NCBI RefSeq assembly: GCF_018139145.2
Contig: NC_059486.1
Coordinates: 2,418,001-2,482,000 of the forward strand
Direction of reading: 5' to 3'
Origin: Gymnogyps californianus
Lineage: Eukaryota > Chordata > Aves > Accipitriformes > Cathartidae
Length of the DNA stretch: 64,000 bases
Positions 27,357 through 44,168 of this stretch are shown here, piece after piece. Position 1 is the first letter of the stretch; each line of letters starts with the position of its first letter. The notes beneath the pieces were generated by a model that saw only the letters and a list, made by a program, of their open reading frames with translations, was not told the DNA's origin and did no database searches. The translations under genes and the position numbers were made by a program.

Positions 27357-29080
27357 AACTAAAACAGAGGTGATGCAATTACTTTAGACATTAAATCCTC
27401 TCTAATAATTGTTATTAGAAAGAAGCTGCATATTGACAACTTGAATGTGCTAATGCTTCAATATAATAAATAAGAAAAATGCGCCACAGAACATAGATAT
27501 TGGTTATTATTTGTGAAATCAAGATGTATTTTGCTTCTCATGTGATACCTTCTGTGAAATACTAGGGCAATCTTCATGTGTCTGTACAATTAATTTTATT
27601 GGAAACAATCGCTGCCATGATTAATTCAGAGGTGGACGACCAGTGTAGTACTGGTGATGGTGGATTGAGTAGTCAAGTATGGTTGGGTCAGGAGATACAG
27701 ATGTATAGAAAGCTGTGATCAGAAGGTAAGGAGCATAAAGATTGATACAGGGGATGATTTTTTTATATAAGACAGTATTATATCTGGATTCTTATGCCAG
27801 CAAAATGATATCTGGAGTAATTGTAATGTTGTGTGCTTAAAGGCAAAGGCCTCTTACAAGCTATATGGGTATCAAATAAACAAGGAGGAAAGAATAAAAG
27901 AGAAGAAATGACATTGTCAGTAGCGTCAATCATTGATCTGTTGGTTATGTTTGAGAATTGCTTTTTATCAGGATAAAGAGTATATAACTTAGTAAATTTC
28001 CAACAGGATATATTTCCAGTTGTTTTATACTCTACTTGGGGGGGGAAAAGTAAGCAAAACCCAGCCTTTTAGGAATTTTCAGTTGGAAGCCTCATTTGCT
28101 GTCGGATTATGTTTAAATGTTATAAGCTAGTGAAATTCTTTGGCCAAGAGAGATCAAGCTGAGCAGGGCTGCCAGCTTGATGTGCTATTTCAGATGGGTT
28201 TTTTTCATTGTTAATTTGCAGTTTAAACTCGAGCGCTGTGATTTTTATTTAGCAATGTAGGAGTGTGTATGTGGTTTGCAGTAGTTAAGAGTTGCTTTTT
28301 ACATCCATAGCGTGACAAAGTCAATTAAGTATGGCTTTTCTGCTTCTGTTGTAAGTAGGTGAGAATTTGTGTATGGTTGTAGGCGTTCTGAAGTGAAAGA
28401 TTTATCATATATGTAAAATCAGCTTATTTTTGCTTACATGAAGGACAGCCACAGTTCTTGCAGGCAGTCTTTTGGGTATATAGCTGTATGTGTACTTACT
28501 TTTTGACACTAAAATTGTTGACAGAAAGGGAAAATTATGATGTCCATTACAGTATCTAAATGTCAGTTAAAACAGCCTGACAACAGATTTCTTCTTCTTC
28601 CACCCCCACCCCCCTCCATATTTGATAATGATCCCACAGATTCCCTGTCATATTCAGTCAGTATCCTGAATTTGCTTGTTAAATTTCTGGAGTGTCCAGT
28701 GGAGTTGGTTTGATGTACGTGAGAGGAGGCTGTGGCCTAAGGCAAGCACAAAAGGACAAAACACTTCACTGCTGTGCAAGTGTTATCTGAAGCTAATGCG
28801 TGGTGACATGGGCTGCATGGTCAGCCACAACAGAGTTTCGGCTTAGGGCATACGAAGATTGCTGGGATCACAGTGTCAGCTCTGATTTCAATTAAGTCTT
28901 TGCAAAGAGTTCCATGCGTAGGTCCTTCTGCTTGACAGTTAAGGTCTTTCTTTTAGGATGTATAAATATATGGTTGTTATTTACTGAAATATTAGGAAAA
29001 AATTAAGTAGACTGAACTATAATCTTTTTATAGCTGTGTTTTTGAATGGGTTTACATTTTTTAATAAAATAAAAACTCGA

Positions 29081-29124
29081 TTTTTAATTTTTTTCTTTTT
29101 TTTCTTTTTTTTTTTTTTCTTTTT
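29081..29124 (+). repeat. T-rich tract with scattered C
   Basis: About 44 bases of T runs interrupted by single C and one AA. It resembles a polypyrimidine tract and ends TTTTTAG, but no coding sequence follows. Confidence 0.85.
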
Positions 29125-32100
29125 AGAAAAAGCATTTTGTTGTTCTCCTGTACAATGAACCCCTGGGCTAGATGCCCAGAAACATTTTGAGTCTAGAAAG
29201 AAACTGCATGGCTGTGTGTGCATAGCACTGTCCTTGAGTGAATTTGTCTAAATAGCTGCTAGATGCCAGCTCGTGAGTGTGCAGTACTACTCTGCGTGGA
29301 TTGACGAGAGCAAATTTCTGCCAGCGTGGGGATCTCTGCACTTCATATTGCACCCTGCAGACATGCTTCAAATGCCTTTGCTGTTCTTGCTCATGTTTGG
29401 TTCCATTTGATAGTTTCTATATTTCAGCGTGGTGCTATAGTGTGTATTCAAGGTTGTCTTGTAGGCTTGTCTACTTTTTATTGCCCTTTGACCCTGAACA
29501 TTCTTAAGTATGTAAAATTATAGGAGGAATGTCCTTCAGGGAAGATAAATTCTTAATATTATTCCTCGTACAGTAGCTATTGCTTAACTGTTCAGAGCTT
29601 GTCTACATGGCTGAGTTTCTGCTGGCGTGCCTGTGTTGGTGGCTCCCCGGCCCCCACAGTGGAGGTGTGTTATTTCTAGAATAGGGACCTGCAGGGCCTG
29701 GGAATCGAATTAAACAGTCGCAGTCAGGAAATGTTTCAAAAGTGAGCAATTAATGTGGGTCTACAACCTTGGTTTCTCTGAATGGGAATGGGTAACAGGT
29801 AAAATACCAGTACGAAGAACAGAAAGTCAAGGCAAGTAATGGGTGGTACTTCTCCTTGTTTTCTTTGGGTTACACTTCAGAAACGAATCCCTGTGCGTGG
29901 CAAAATTGTCCATCCTTTGAGTTGCCTTAGCTCTTAAACTAACCCTCACTTTATACATAAAGCTGAAGGCTGGCAGGTGGAGGATAACACACCACAGCCT
30001 GCCCTCTTTTCCCCAATTACGTTCTTGCATATGACACTTTTTTTCCTGTGTCTTGTTTCCAGTATCCAGAATAAGACAACATCGACCAGGGCGATGTTGG
30101 TTTGTGGCTGTTTTGCCCTTTAAGCTACTGAATTAAAAATAGGAGCGGAAACATGGTGAATAGGTGACCTTTTGGTAATAGAGTTGTTCAGATTATTCCA
30201 AAATGATGATGCACGTGTGCACCTCCTGTAGAATTGATGCTAATGGTAACATTGCAAAGAAATACAGCTTGCTGGGAGGGACTCTGCTTTCTATTTAATT
30301 GGGAGGGTTACTGTCCATTGCGTATTTTATTAGTAGTAGCAGATCTCATAAGCACGTGAATTAAAAAGTTTAAGACAAGGAGTTAGAACATCTTCCAAAG
30401 ACTAGTAAAGCTGCAGTTACAGAATACCTCTCTCTTAAAAAGACATCAAGAAACTATTTTTGTTTTCTATTTGTTCAGCTATTCAGTAGCCATTTGAGTT
30501 TTGGAGAGATTGAAATGGCAAGCACTTCTTTTTATATATATTTTTCCTCTTTCTGCATACTCCTTCCCGCCAAATGGGTGAGGGCATAGGAGCAAAAAGG
30601 TATTTAATGAATTACAATAGAGAGCAAGTAGTGAGAGACTTTGAGGAAAAGGGTAAGACTCCTCATTAGATTGAATGGAGAAGCGGAAGCCACAGATAAG
30701 ACCAGGGAAAATAATCTTAGATTGTGAAAGTTGAGATCTATTCTGTTGTCTGAACTTGTGTAAATGTTGGATGGCTGATTTGAATAGAAGGGCTTGGATT
30801 TTTTCCATTTCATATGCAATTCAGGTAAGTTTGAAAAGGGGAAGAACACTTTACATATCATTGTAAGTAGATGAATTACTCATCCTTGAACTAGTAGACT
30901 TGGAGAAAAGTGCCACAAGACCTCAGAAACATAGGCCAGTTTTGAGGCTTTTTTTCCTATTTAGGCTGACAAAGGAAATATTCAGAAGCTGAGGAGGAGT
31001 GACTCGGTTTCCTGGCAGGTTGGGGAGCATCGCAGTAGTAAAGTGGGTTAGACGGCACAAGAATTCTCCTTACAAAAGTGCTGCCTCCACCTTTGGGTGG
31101 ATCTTTGGTGTCTTGGTGACTATGATGGCAGGAAATGGGTATATGTTGATCCCTGCATCATGTGAATGGTCTAATTCGTATGTAGTTTATTGCTTGGCAG
31201 GTCAGTAGGTCTGAGTAGGCAGAAATGCCTGTTCGTTCCCCAGTTGCTGTGCGTCTTTTGACGTAATTAAATCCACTTTCAGAAGAGCTGAACTGTTTGG
31301 GAAAAAGATTAAACAAGACAGTTTGACTAATTGAAAATGAGAGAAATCCCAGATTCTCTTCATTCTAAAAGTCTGAAATTGACTGTGAACATTGGGTGTG
31401 CTTTATACTGTATTACACTTTTCTCTAAGTTAAATTATTCTTTCCTTCTCTCTTTTGTATATCTACAGATAAAGTAGATTAACTTGTCATCATCTTAACT
31501 ACGGTTTTAATAAGGCAAAGGCAAGTTTTGTTACTGTCTATTCCTGGAGTCCTTGGAGAGCAAACCTTAGAAATATGGGTAGGTAATAATTTTTAAGGGC
31601 AATCTGCAACCCTGATTTTTCAGAAATCAAGTACTTGCAATTGCCATGCTTCTGACATGGCCCATATGCACTAAATGTAATTGGTTAGTCAAAAAGTGGC
31701 TGGAATAAAAGGAAAAGGAGGAGAGAGTCACGTAGGCATTGCTGGGATGGTTTGCCACTGCCTGATATTTAAGGTGAGAGTTCAGAAACAACTAAGATGT
31801 TTTCAACCGTGGTGAAAAGCTAAATTACAGAAGTGCTGTTATATTTGTTGCTGAGGAGGTCCTGCTGTGCAGGTAATAGTCCAATAAAATTAAAGAGTAA
31901 AATTAAATAGGTAATTTGTAATCTTTTAGGTAATTCTTACGTAGAGAAACATTCAACAATACTAAATTAAAATACAAATTTATGTGCCTTTTTTTCTGTT
32001 TGTGATTGGTACAACAGTTGCTTATTCTTAAATATGCTTTCTTAGGTGAGTTCTTATTCTTCTCCTGCTTACAAGCCCTTTCATTTTGTTTCTGCAATGA

Positions 32101-32467
32101 AGATGTAACAATTTATGACATCACATTAATAACCATGGCAACAGACTGTAAAGTGAACAACATACTACATTTGCATTGCAGAACCAGCGGTGAGGGAGAT
32201 GGCTCCTGTTGAAACATGGATATGTGAAATAACTCCAACAGTGAATACAGGAGATGCCTGTGAAGGGGAATTTTTTTGTAAATGTGTTTTTCAAATTTTA
32301 TAAAACTGATCTTTAAAAGGAGTTCCAAGTACAAAAGAATCAGAAGTTGCATCACTTTTTTGGTCGAATAGAAAGTTGTCGTTTCGTCCCGGGCCGTTCC
32401 TCTGATACCGCTGGTGATGAGCGGGCACTGATTCTCAGTTGTGTCTTCTGTTTGCAGTAACTCTCGT

Positions 32468-32496
32468 AGAAGAGATCTTTACAGAAGAGATCTTTA
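32468..32496 (+). repeat. Tandem 14-bp duplication, 15-bp period
   Basis: AGAAGAGATCTTTA occurs at 32468-32481 and again at 32483-32496. A recent-looking microduplication. Confidence 0.9.
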
Positions 32497-35280
32497 TTGA
32501 ACAGGACTGGCTTTAAATTAATAATTGCTATCTATATTCAGCCTTTATGAGAAAAGGTGCATATTTGATGGTCTCAGGTAGTCGGTGACTTCTTTGTTAT
32601 TGTGCACAATTCCAAGCATTCACGTATTTCCAGAATGGCTCTCCAGTCTTCAGTAATTTGTTTTTTCCATCCCCAATGCTGTATACGATGTTGTGTCATC
32701 TTCATTTTTTTTTCCTGTAATACCTTCTGTTTACAAATAAGAATAAATAAATATATTCTTATAAATAAGAATACGCTGATTAAGAAGTTGTTTTTCTGTC
32801 CCCATCTGAAAAAGCATCTGTAGCATTCCGTGCTTGAAAAGGCAGATTGGAATAGATGGGGATAGGGAGGGAGAGGGGTTGTTTTCCAATAGTGAGTTTT
32901 TAGTACTTGTGGTTTGGGGCAGTACTGCGTTTGTCCCTCTTGCTTTGGCTGGCCAGTCTTACAACCAGCCGTGTATTGTGCTTGTCTGATTGCCATTTTG
33001 ATGTTTCTGTGAAGCGGGAGGAAGAATTTGAGCACATCTACATTGATTAATTTTATAGCTGAAGTTTCCTGTGTTGAAAGGTGCTGCCAACATAGCAATT
33101 GTAATAGTAGATAGTGAAGCTCAGCGTTACAAAAAAGTTACCTCAGTGTAGCACAGTCCCTAATCATTACGGCAGCCTGGTTAAGTGTGAGCTTAAAAAC
33201 TCAGAAATTTTGAAACTTTTCAGGAAAGACCAAATGTGTGAAACAGTATTAGTTAAAAATCAAAGATGCTTGAAAATATGTAAGTATCTGTTCAACCAAT
33301 GGAAGTAATGGACATATGGATTTTCAAAGAACTTACTTAGCCTTTCTCAAGGGATCATTATACAGATTTGAAACTGGGCACTTTGACTAGATTATTTTTC
33401 AAGGAAGTTATTCTGCTTTTAAAGCTGTTTCATATGGAGGGTTTTATTTTAAAAGTAGCAATTAAACTGTTCCTACTCAAAATCTGCCCTCTTCTAATAT
33501 GTTTATTATTGAATGTGGTCATTTTTTTTCAGAAGTTTTATTTTTAGCGTGTATGATCTCGTATCCTTTTCTTAATCTGAAAAACAGATCCTATGTGAAG
33601 AGTCCAGGAACTGGTTACATGCAGCTCCCTCTGCTGGCTCTCTGTCAGAAGATGACAAAAAATACGTTTAAAAACCTGCTTGACATTCTGCTGCCTAACT
33701 ATCAGACCACTTCGTTGGTAGAACTCAATATGTGGTGGTGTTGCACAAAAGCTGTTATTTCACTTTTACTTCGGTTTAAATAGTGGCGAACTACAGTAAA
33801 CATTTGCTCACAGAAGAGCACAAAGTATTTTGGCATGCTTGTTGGGGAGCACTAAAATCCAGTAAAGAACAAACAAAAATGACAAAAATATGGTTGTCTT
33901 GTCTCTGAAGTCTTTTCTAGCCTTTTATTCTGTGCCTGTGGTTTTGAAAGTCTACTGTTCTCTCAAAAAAGATGTACGTATGAAGGAAACGGTTTGCACT
34001 GTCACAGTTTTAAAAAAAGACTTCGTTTCAACCATTTCTGCTGTTCTTAATACCTAAATTCAAGTTGCATTTTAAATTTTTTTCAAAAAATAAAACTGAG
34101 AGTCTGAAACTTACCTTTTCTTTTGAAAATACAGTGCTTCATTTACAAGTGTCAGGTCTGACCATAAACATTTTTGCAGTGCTGTCAGGTTATTGCTGAA
34201 GCCTGACTCTCTGCTTCTAAAGTATGTATAAACATTATAAGATGAAATTTATTGCTTAACTTTGCTACTCGGAAAATCTGCCAGCAATATTAAATTTGGC
34301 TTTGCCTATTGCTAACTATTGCTTTCTGTTTGTTTATTTGGTGATTGATGGGTGGGGTTTGGGTTTTTTGAAATTGCTTCAACTTTTGCTTCAGCCAGTT
34401 TTTAAGTAAACAAATTGCAAAGTCAATTTTGTAGTTCACTCCTGTGTAAAATATTATAATGCATTCCAGTAGGGAGGCAGGAAAACAATAGTAAAATAAG
34501 CTTTAAAACATTATTTTCAAGTGATGTATAAACTAGAAGCAAATACGTTTGGTCAATGCTTTTTCTAGTTTTCAAAAAGTAATATGAAGAGGACTTATCT
34601 AATATGTTCCACATGTAATGGAATTAGTGTTGTAGTTCACACTTACAACCTTTAGCTGTTATGTTTGTGTTACATGGTGTATGTTTAAAATGGGAGGCTG
34701 CTATAAAAATATTTCCTATATTATTTAGTTCAATCAAAATCTTGTTTTCTCACAATATAACATTACAAGTGAGTTAAGGAAAAGAAGAGTTTCTAATGAA
34801 AATTGTTATTTCTATAACCATTAGGTTGAAAAAAAAATAAAGGAAGAGAAGAAAACAGTAGTCTGGGGGCTGTAAGTAATGACACAGTACCAAAAGGCAG
34901 TATGAACTGAGAAAAAATAAGCACAATTCTTAATTTTTATGCAGAAGAGTAAACTCAAATTTTAGCTAATGGAAAGCCAAATATTTGCTTGGTTAAATAA
35001 GCATACAACTGAGATGGAAATATTACAGTGTTTTGTTCCACAAAGTACAGCCTAGCTGGGTGGAAGGAAGATAGCCGTGATCATGGAGAGACTGGGCAAC
35101 ATTACACCCTTTAATTTCTCTATAAATGCATCTTTGGATAGGTTGGAGATCTTGTCTTTCTTTCATTTGTAATCTTAACATATCAATTAAAAACTGTGGC
35201 AGCCTGCAAGCATATTGTAAAGCAGCAGATAATAATGAAAAAAGCTGGCTTTCTTAAAGATGATTATATTTTTTCCTGTC

Positions 35281-35702
35281 TGTAAATGTGCTCGTTGTGT
35301 AACGCGAATGCATTAGCCTCCACGAAATGTAAGAAATGAAAGGCAGCAAGAAGCAGTTCCATTGTTATCACTCCAGGCATGTCTAATGAATCGTGTTTCC
35401 ATGTTCTCTTGGTCACGCTGCGGAGTGCCCTTAGCCAGGGCTAAGCCTCCTGTAAAATGCTCTTTAGGATGATTGTAGCAAGCGCAGAAATGCCGGCTGC
35501 GGGGGGGCGGGGAGGGAATGCTGCTGAGCGCCCTGCTTTCCCCTGCAGCTGCAGGGATTACTCACCAGGGCTGGCGCAGGAGTGACGGCCAACCGGTTGA
35601 GTGGCAAGTGGAAGGCGTTTCAGGGACTTGGCTCGTCAGAATTGCAGTTTAAAATGGAATCGTCTGTCTTGAGCTGTGCAATTGTTTTTAAGGCAAACCT
35701 GC
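35281..35702. other. CpG-rich intronic block, candidate regulatory element
   Basis: I count 19 CpG dinucleotides in about 420 bases, in a window where CpG is otherwise sparse. The core near 35490-35600 is GC-rich with a G-run (GCGGGGGGGCGGGG) and a CTGCAGCTGCAG palindrome. The left flank carries AT-rich motifs such as ATTGTTAT (SOX-like) and GCATTAG. No open frame, splice sites or TATA box indicate an exon or promoter with confidence. It could be an intronic enhancer, an alternative promoter or a decayed element. Regulatory function is inference. Confidence 0.4.
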
Positions 35703-38700
35703 GTTCAAGAAGAGGGAAGAAAGCATCCCAGTACCGCTTTCCAAAATGATCTATATGTATTTCAAGAATGACGTCTTGCATGCTTTATAAATGAGAAAAG
35801 ACTTTTGGTTCCTTTCGCTTTCCAAGTATGGATTAATACGAACTGTATTTTTCCTAAGAACAAGCTTTGTGTTCCTCTGGTGATGGCTGAACTTGCTCTA
35901 ATTTCTCTTCAGAGACTTGCTGCCCTTGTACGTTCTGTTACCTCCAACAGTGCTCCTCGACTGTAGGGGATGGGGAAATATGCTCAACATGCTATTGATG
36001 AAAAACAACATTTATGTTTAGAGAAGAAAAATAGAAGCCCACATTCTCATTGCATTATCGGTGCAGAGAGGAAGATCTTACTGATGCAGATATAATTCAG
36101 TAGTTTTATTTTCTTTGAACCTAGAAAGATCAAAAGGCAGAAGTGGGGGGTTTGCAGCTGATGTGTGCAATGAGCGTTGCACTGGCTGTAAGTCCTAGGT
36201 GGTCAGTGAAAATGGGAGGAAATGAAGAAAACTTGAAGATTTGGAAGGGGAAAGAAGAGAGCAAATCAAGTTTGGAGAGTAGAGATTGTTTCCTGGGATT
36301 ACGAGAGCATAGTAATACTTTGATAAATTTATTTTCCTTCAAATTTTTTGGGTTACTTTTATATTCTTCTGAGAAACTATTTTTTAGTGCCCTTATACCA
36401 AAGAGTTGAAGAGGGAAACGAGATGTAACGGAAAGTGAAAAGTTCAGAAATGTGGGAGGAAATGCTAGAAACTCCCAGGAGTAAACTTAAAGTACTTCTT
36501 TCTTAGTGGCATCCTTATCCCTTAACGCTTTAGAGGAAGATGGTGAGAATCTCCCCAAATTTTTAGTCCATTTTCACTATGGTCAGGCTACTGCTTTTCA
36601 TCGATAGGAAATACGTCTGCAAAGAAATGTAAAGTAGCTTGAAAATAAATCTGCTTAACACAAACACATGGTGGGACAAATGAAACTGTAAATCAGGGAT
36701 TTGGGGGAATTTTCTGGTGTGCAAGAGCAGGCTTCACACTGCGAACAAATTCCCGCTTTAGGAAGCAGTGTAAACTGCATAAAAACTGTGCCATATTTAT
36801 GTTCATCTTACTCTCTCTTGGGACAGAGCTGGTGATTGTAAAAAGCATTCAAAGCAAAAACCACACAGCAAACTTAACTGTTTTATTTGGAATCTCTTAC
36901 ATCTCTGAAGCGAGCTGCTCAGCTCTCTGGCATAGCTAATTTTGCATTCCTACATAGAAAGCAGACTTGAGCTATAATTACACAGAAATGTTTATACTGA
37001 TTTCATAGATAATAATTTTGGTTTTGGAGAAGTTAGATATTACCCCCGGATTTTTTGAATATTTTGGAGAGAACTTCTAAAGAACCAGAAGTGATTACAT
37101 ATTTTGCGTGACCAGTTTGTTCCTAGTGCCCTTTGAAATGTTGCGTAGTTAACCGTGATACTGAGAAAATTTCACTGTAAAGAAGTGGTGGTGTGTTGTG
37201 GTGTGTTACAATGGAAAGGCAAAAGAGACCGTGCAGGAGTAGAGGAATGTGAGAGTGTGGGACAGGAAGAGGGAGGGAATATAATATTTAATGTATATTT
37301 TATAAAAAATGGTTTTGTACCTATTGGGAGTGATAAAAGTAATACTTTAAGTAGTGCTAACATAATCTAAGTGCACATGGTTACCTACCATCTGTTTTTC
37401 AATAAATAGCTATTATGCTAATTTCTGTTTCAATGCGCAACAATTAAAGCGTCGTAGTATTCCTGTGATATTCAACAGCTGTTGCCTTTGAAGGTTTTAT
37501 TTATCTTTCTGAAGTGCAACAATTTTAGTTTCATAGTCAACTCTGCTTGAAAGTGTTAGTTTTTATACAGAAAATTGTGCTCCATTGAAATGCAAACTTG
37601 GGTCGTGTCTGAACAGCAATCTTCAGTGATAGTCTTTAATATTCTGATTTCCCTGGAAGTGTGGTGCAGCACTCGTGCTGTTAAGGATACCTTGGTAGGA
37701 CATTGATTGTAAATGCTTCTGTGCGTGTACAGCGCATATTCTCGGTGCTTCACGTAAGCTCTGTTTGCAAATAGATTAACACAAATGGATCATTCTGGTG
37801 AGCATTTCTTCTGTATCAGTTCTTTTTGGGCTGATGAGTTGACTTGGGAGACAGAGAGCCAAGATGAATTCTCAGTACAGTAAGAGTAAGCAGTACAATT
37901 TCCCTACAATCATAACCAGTGCAAGGAAATTAGATCTCTAAGTGGGTTGAATCTGATTTAGTAATAAGTCAATTTAATCACTAATGACTTCAAACACAGA
38001 TTTTACAAGGTGATCAATGGCAGTATAACAATGATCGATCAATAGCATTGCATTTAATTGGATTTTTATGGGCATAATATAGTTTTTCAGAATTAATGTA
38101 CCGTTGCATTGCTTTGTTATTCTTTTAACTCATTTTTTTAGAAGAAATGGTGCTTCAAAATGCTAGTTGGTCTTTGAAATATTGTTTTAAGGGCACATTA
38201 ATAAAAACTAAAATGAAAAATTAAGTGCTTGCTTTTAGTAATTGAATTTCTGATTTTGTTCACGTTATTTGGCCATGTGTTTTTTAAAAACTGTATCTAC
38301 ACAAGGGGAAGAAACCCACATTCTTCGTATTTCATGGTAACAAGGAGACAAAATATCAAAGAGTAAGAAGGAACATGCATGGCTCTGAATATGAATCCTG
38401 AGTAGCTGCATAACTCCCCTCCCTCAGCAGTTTGACATAGTAATCTTCCCTTGAAGTAATCTCCTTGTCCCATGTGTCCTGCTTTAATCTATCAGTATTT
38501 CTGCAGTGTGCAGCAAGAAATTGATTTTCAGTAATTTTAATGGCTGAATAACTGGTCCTGTCCCAGAGTGTTTTTTCGTATTTGCAGTGGCCAATGTGGT
38601 AACTGAAGTCAGTGTTCTGGATAATAGGTTTCATTAGTTTTGATGCCTGAGGTAAAAAAGCAGTAGGTGGGAATAAAGACTGTTTTTGATGTCTAGACGT

Positions 38701-40354
38701 TCATTTCAGCTGTTGCTGCAATATGATACATTAAAAGGAAATATGTAACATAGCTCTGAGGAAATATGTATTCTTTGAAACTAATTCTACTTTTAAACTG
38801 CATAAGGCAGTGTGACCTGAATTATTAAAATGTGGGTGGCTGAATTTCTTAAAGGTATAACTATCTCTGCAATGCCGACGCAGTCTCAACTTGCTTTCTC
38901 TCCTTCCTTCCTACACTTCTTTTAAGTCAGTTTGGTCACTGAAGCAGAACAGAGATCTTATTATCTTTCCAGTATCTCTGCTGGGAGACCTAAAATTATT
39001 GAAGTGTTTGCTTTGATATTTTACTGTGACTTCTCTCCTTGAAATTTTTATAATAGTTCTTTTTTTGAGAACATGGCTGGCTTCATAAAAATCGTTGGAC
39101 ACTTTGAAGACCTTAATATCTCTGAGTTGAAAATAAAAAAAGACCCCAAGCCAACTAAGCCGCTCATTAATGTATGTTTAAATTATAAATTTCCAGTGTA
39201 AGTCTAAATTATTGTAGTTGCCTTTAATTCTTTTAACATCCGATCTGCAAGGATAAACTTAAACATCAGTGCAAATGTTCTATTCATTTTTTGAACCTAT
39301 GAAAAAAAAGATAACAAACATTTAGAAACTTTATATGCGAAGGCTAGCGATTAATTCCCATTCTATATGGAGACTAGCAGGGAGATTTAGCACCTCAGTC
39401 ATAATCCCTTATGATAAGTGTCAAATACATCTATTTTTCTGTTTTGATTTTCTGCTAATAATATCTTGGCAATGAGAAAATAAGAACTATTTTCTCTGTG
39501 GAAGATTTGTTTGCAATTGAAAAACACTGCATTGTATTCTTTTTCAGGTGTTATAACCAAAAGGTGTTTTACCTTATTCCTGTACGCATTTGTACATTGG
39601 ATAATGGTAATAGGCAGGTACTCGGCTGTAACAGTAACTTTTATTTTTACTACACAGTGCCTCGTCAGCTTACACAGAGTTATTTTTTGCCATTGTATCT
39701 GTTAAAACATTGCTTTGGTGTTTTATTAATTTTCCATGAAAATTCTAATGACGATTTATATTTTCACTTTCTTCAGTATTATAGATTGAAACAATGATGC
39801 CTCTTCAGATAAATGGATAGAATATTCTTGTACAAAACTGGCTATCTCAAGTCTCCCATCTTCCCGACCCGCCCGCCCCCCCCCCAAGATACTGAAAATG
39901 TCACACTTCTTTTTGGATCCATATGCTTCTTTAGTGCTCTCTATCTCCACTGGATTTAAAGAACGTATACTGAGAATGATCTAGTAAGGGCAGTTAGACT
40001 GACTGTCTCAACTAAGCAGTTTATAGAATTACAGTTAATGGCAGAGATGATGTGACCTTACCTTCTTGATTTTTTTTTTTCTGAGAATCCAGATTTTTAG
40101 AGACAGAGTATTAATAGACTTAGTTATTTATTTTAAGAGGTGATTTCATTTAAAAAAATCCAACAAAGCACACATAGTAGTTGCTTATTTTGGTGAGAAA
40201 TGTACTGGTAAAGTTATCCCTCGGTTGCAGGACAAACAGTGAGAAGGGGATGAACTGCCTGTTTTCCAAGAAAGTAAATGCTGCTCCCAGTTGTCATCCT
40301 TGACTACTCTGGAATGTACACATGCTTAGATAAGGTAATTAGCATATACAGACA
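35703..40354. other. Intron 2, CpG block to microsatellite: no gene seen
   Basis: Unique-looking intron with little simple repeat beyond the C10 tract at 39876-39885. The blocks at 36771-36990 and 37919-38105 are dense in transcription-factor-like motifs and may be conserved non-coding sequence. Confidence 0.65.
39869..39885 (+). repeat. C-rich tract ending in C10
   Basis: CCGCCCG runs into ten C (39876-39885). The minus strand is G-rich. Confidence 0.85.
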
Positions 40355-40406
40355 AATATATATATACACACACAGATAGCGATATAGATATCTATATAAA
40401 TCTATC
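40355..40406 (+). repeat. Compound TA/CA/GATA microsatellite
   Basis: A (TA)n stretch passes into (CA)n and then GATA-like units, and includes the 16-bp palindrome ATATAGATATCTATAT at 40382-40397. It lies just left of the antisense CR1 3' end. Confidence 0.85.
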
Positions 40407-40429
40407 ACAGCAGAGGATCAGTAGATCTG

Positions 40430-40740
40430 ACAGATCACACAGGTGAGAAGGAGCTTGGACTCCTGGAGGTCGTCCAGTCTGACATCCTGCTCAAAATGGG
40501 ATTGCTGCAAACAACAGATCAGATTAGTGATGGCTTTGTCTACCCAGGTCCTTGGAAGCGATGACCCACAGTTTTGTCCCATCTGCTTTGCTGCCTTTCC
40601 AAAACTCTTGTCTCCTCTCTGAATTCCATGGAGGAAAAAGTAGTTACCTGCTCCATCGTACTCTTTCTCTTGCTAAAATTCAAACTTTACTTGATTCTTC
40701 CCCTAGAAGTTTTCTTTTTTGCAGATGGCTTTCACAGCTG
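40430..40740 (-). mobile_element. Degenerate CR1 LINE 3' end, antisense
   Basis: Read on the + strand, this starts with CACACAGGTGAGAAGGAGC, then CTGGAGGTCGTCCAGTCTGA and CCTGCTCAAA. These match the complement of the CR1 3' terminus (CACAGGTTGGAAGG, GGAGGTCATCTAGTCCAAC, CCTGCTCAAAGCAGGG). Further CR1-like order continues with CAGATCAGATT, GGCTTTGTCTACCCAGGTC and CATGGAGGAAAAAGT. Divergence is high, and the 5' boundary of the element (right side on +) fades out between about 40700 and 40830. It is inactive. Short open frames across it (40552-40834) are not genes. Confidence 0.68.

Positions 40741-44168
<3,428 letters not shown>

Larger units (their letters stand above)
13277..35280. other. Intron 2, middle part: no gene seen
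   Basis: About 22 kb of AT-rich intron with simple repeats and the 25.97-kb hairpin. Enhancer-like AT motif clusters occur near 23090-23240 and 24000-24200. The longest open frame in the window (174 codons, 32574-33098 minus) lies here and is judged spurious. Confidence 0.7.

Noticed and set aside
32574..33098. 174-codon open frame on the minus strand, the longest in the window
   Set aside because: No recognised domain, low-complexity AT-rich stretches inside, no splice or promoter context. One frame of this length is plausible by chance in 64 kb searched in six frames.
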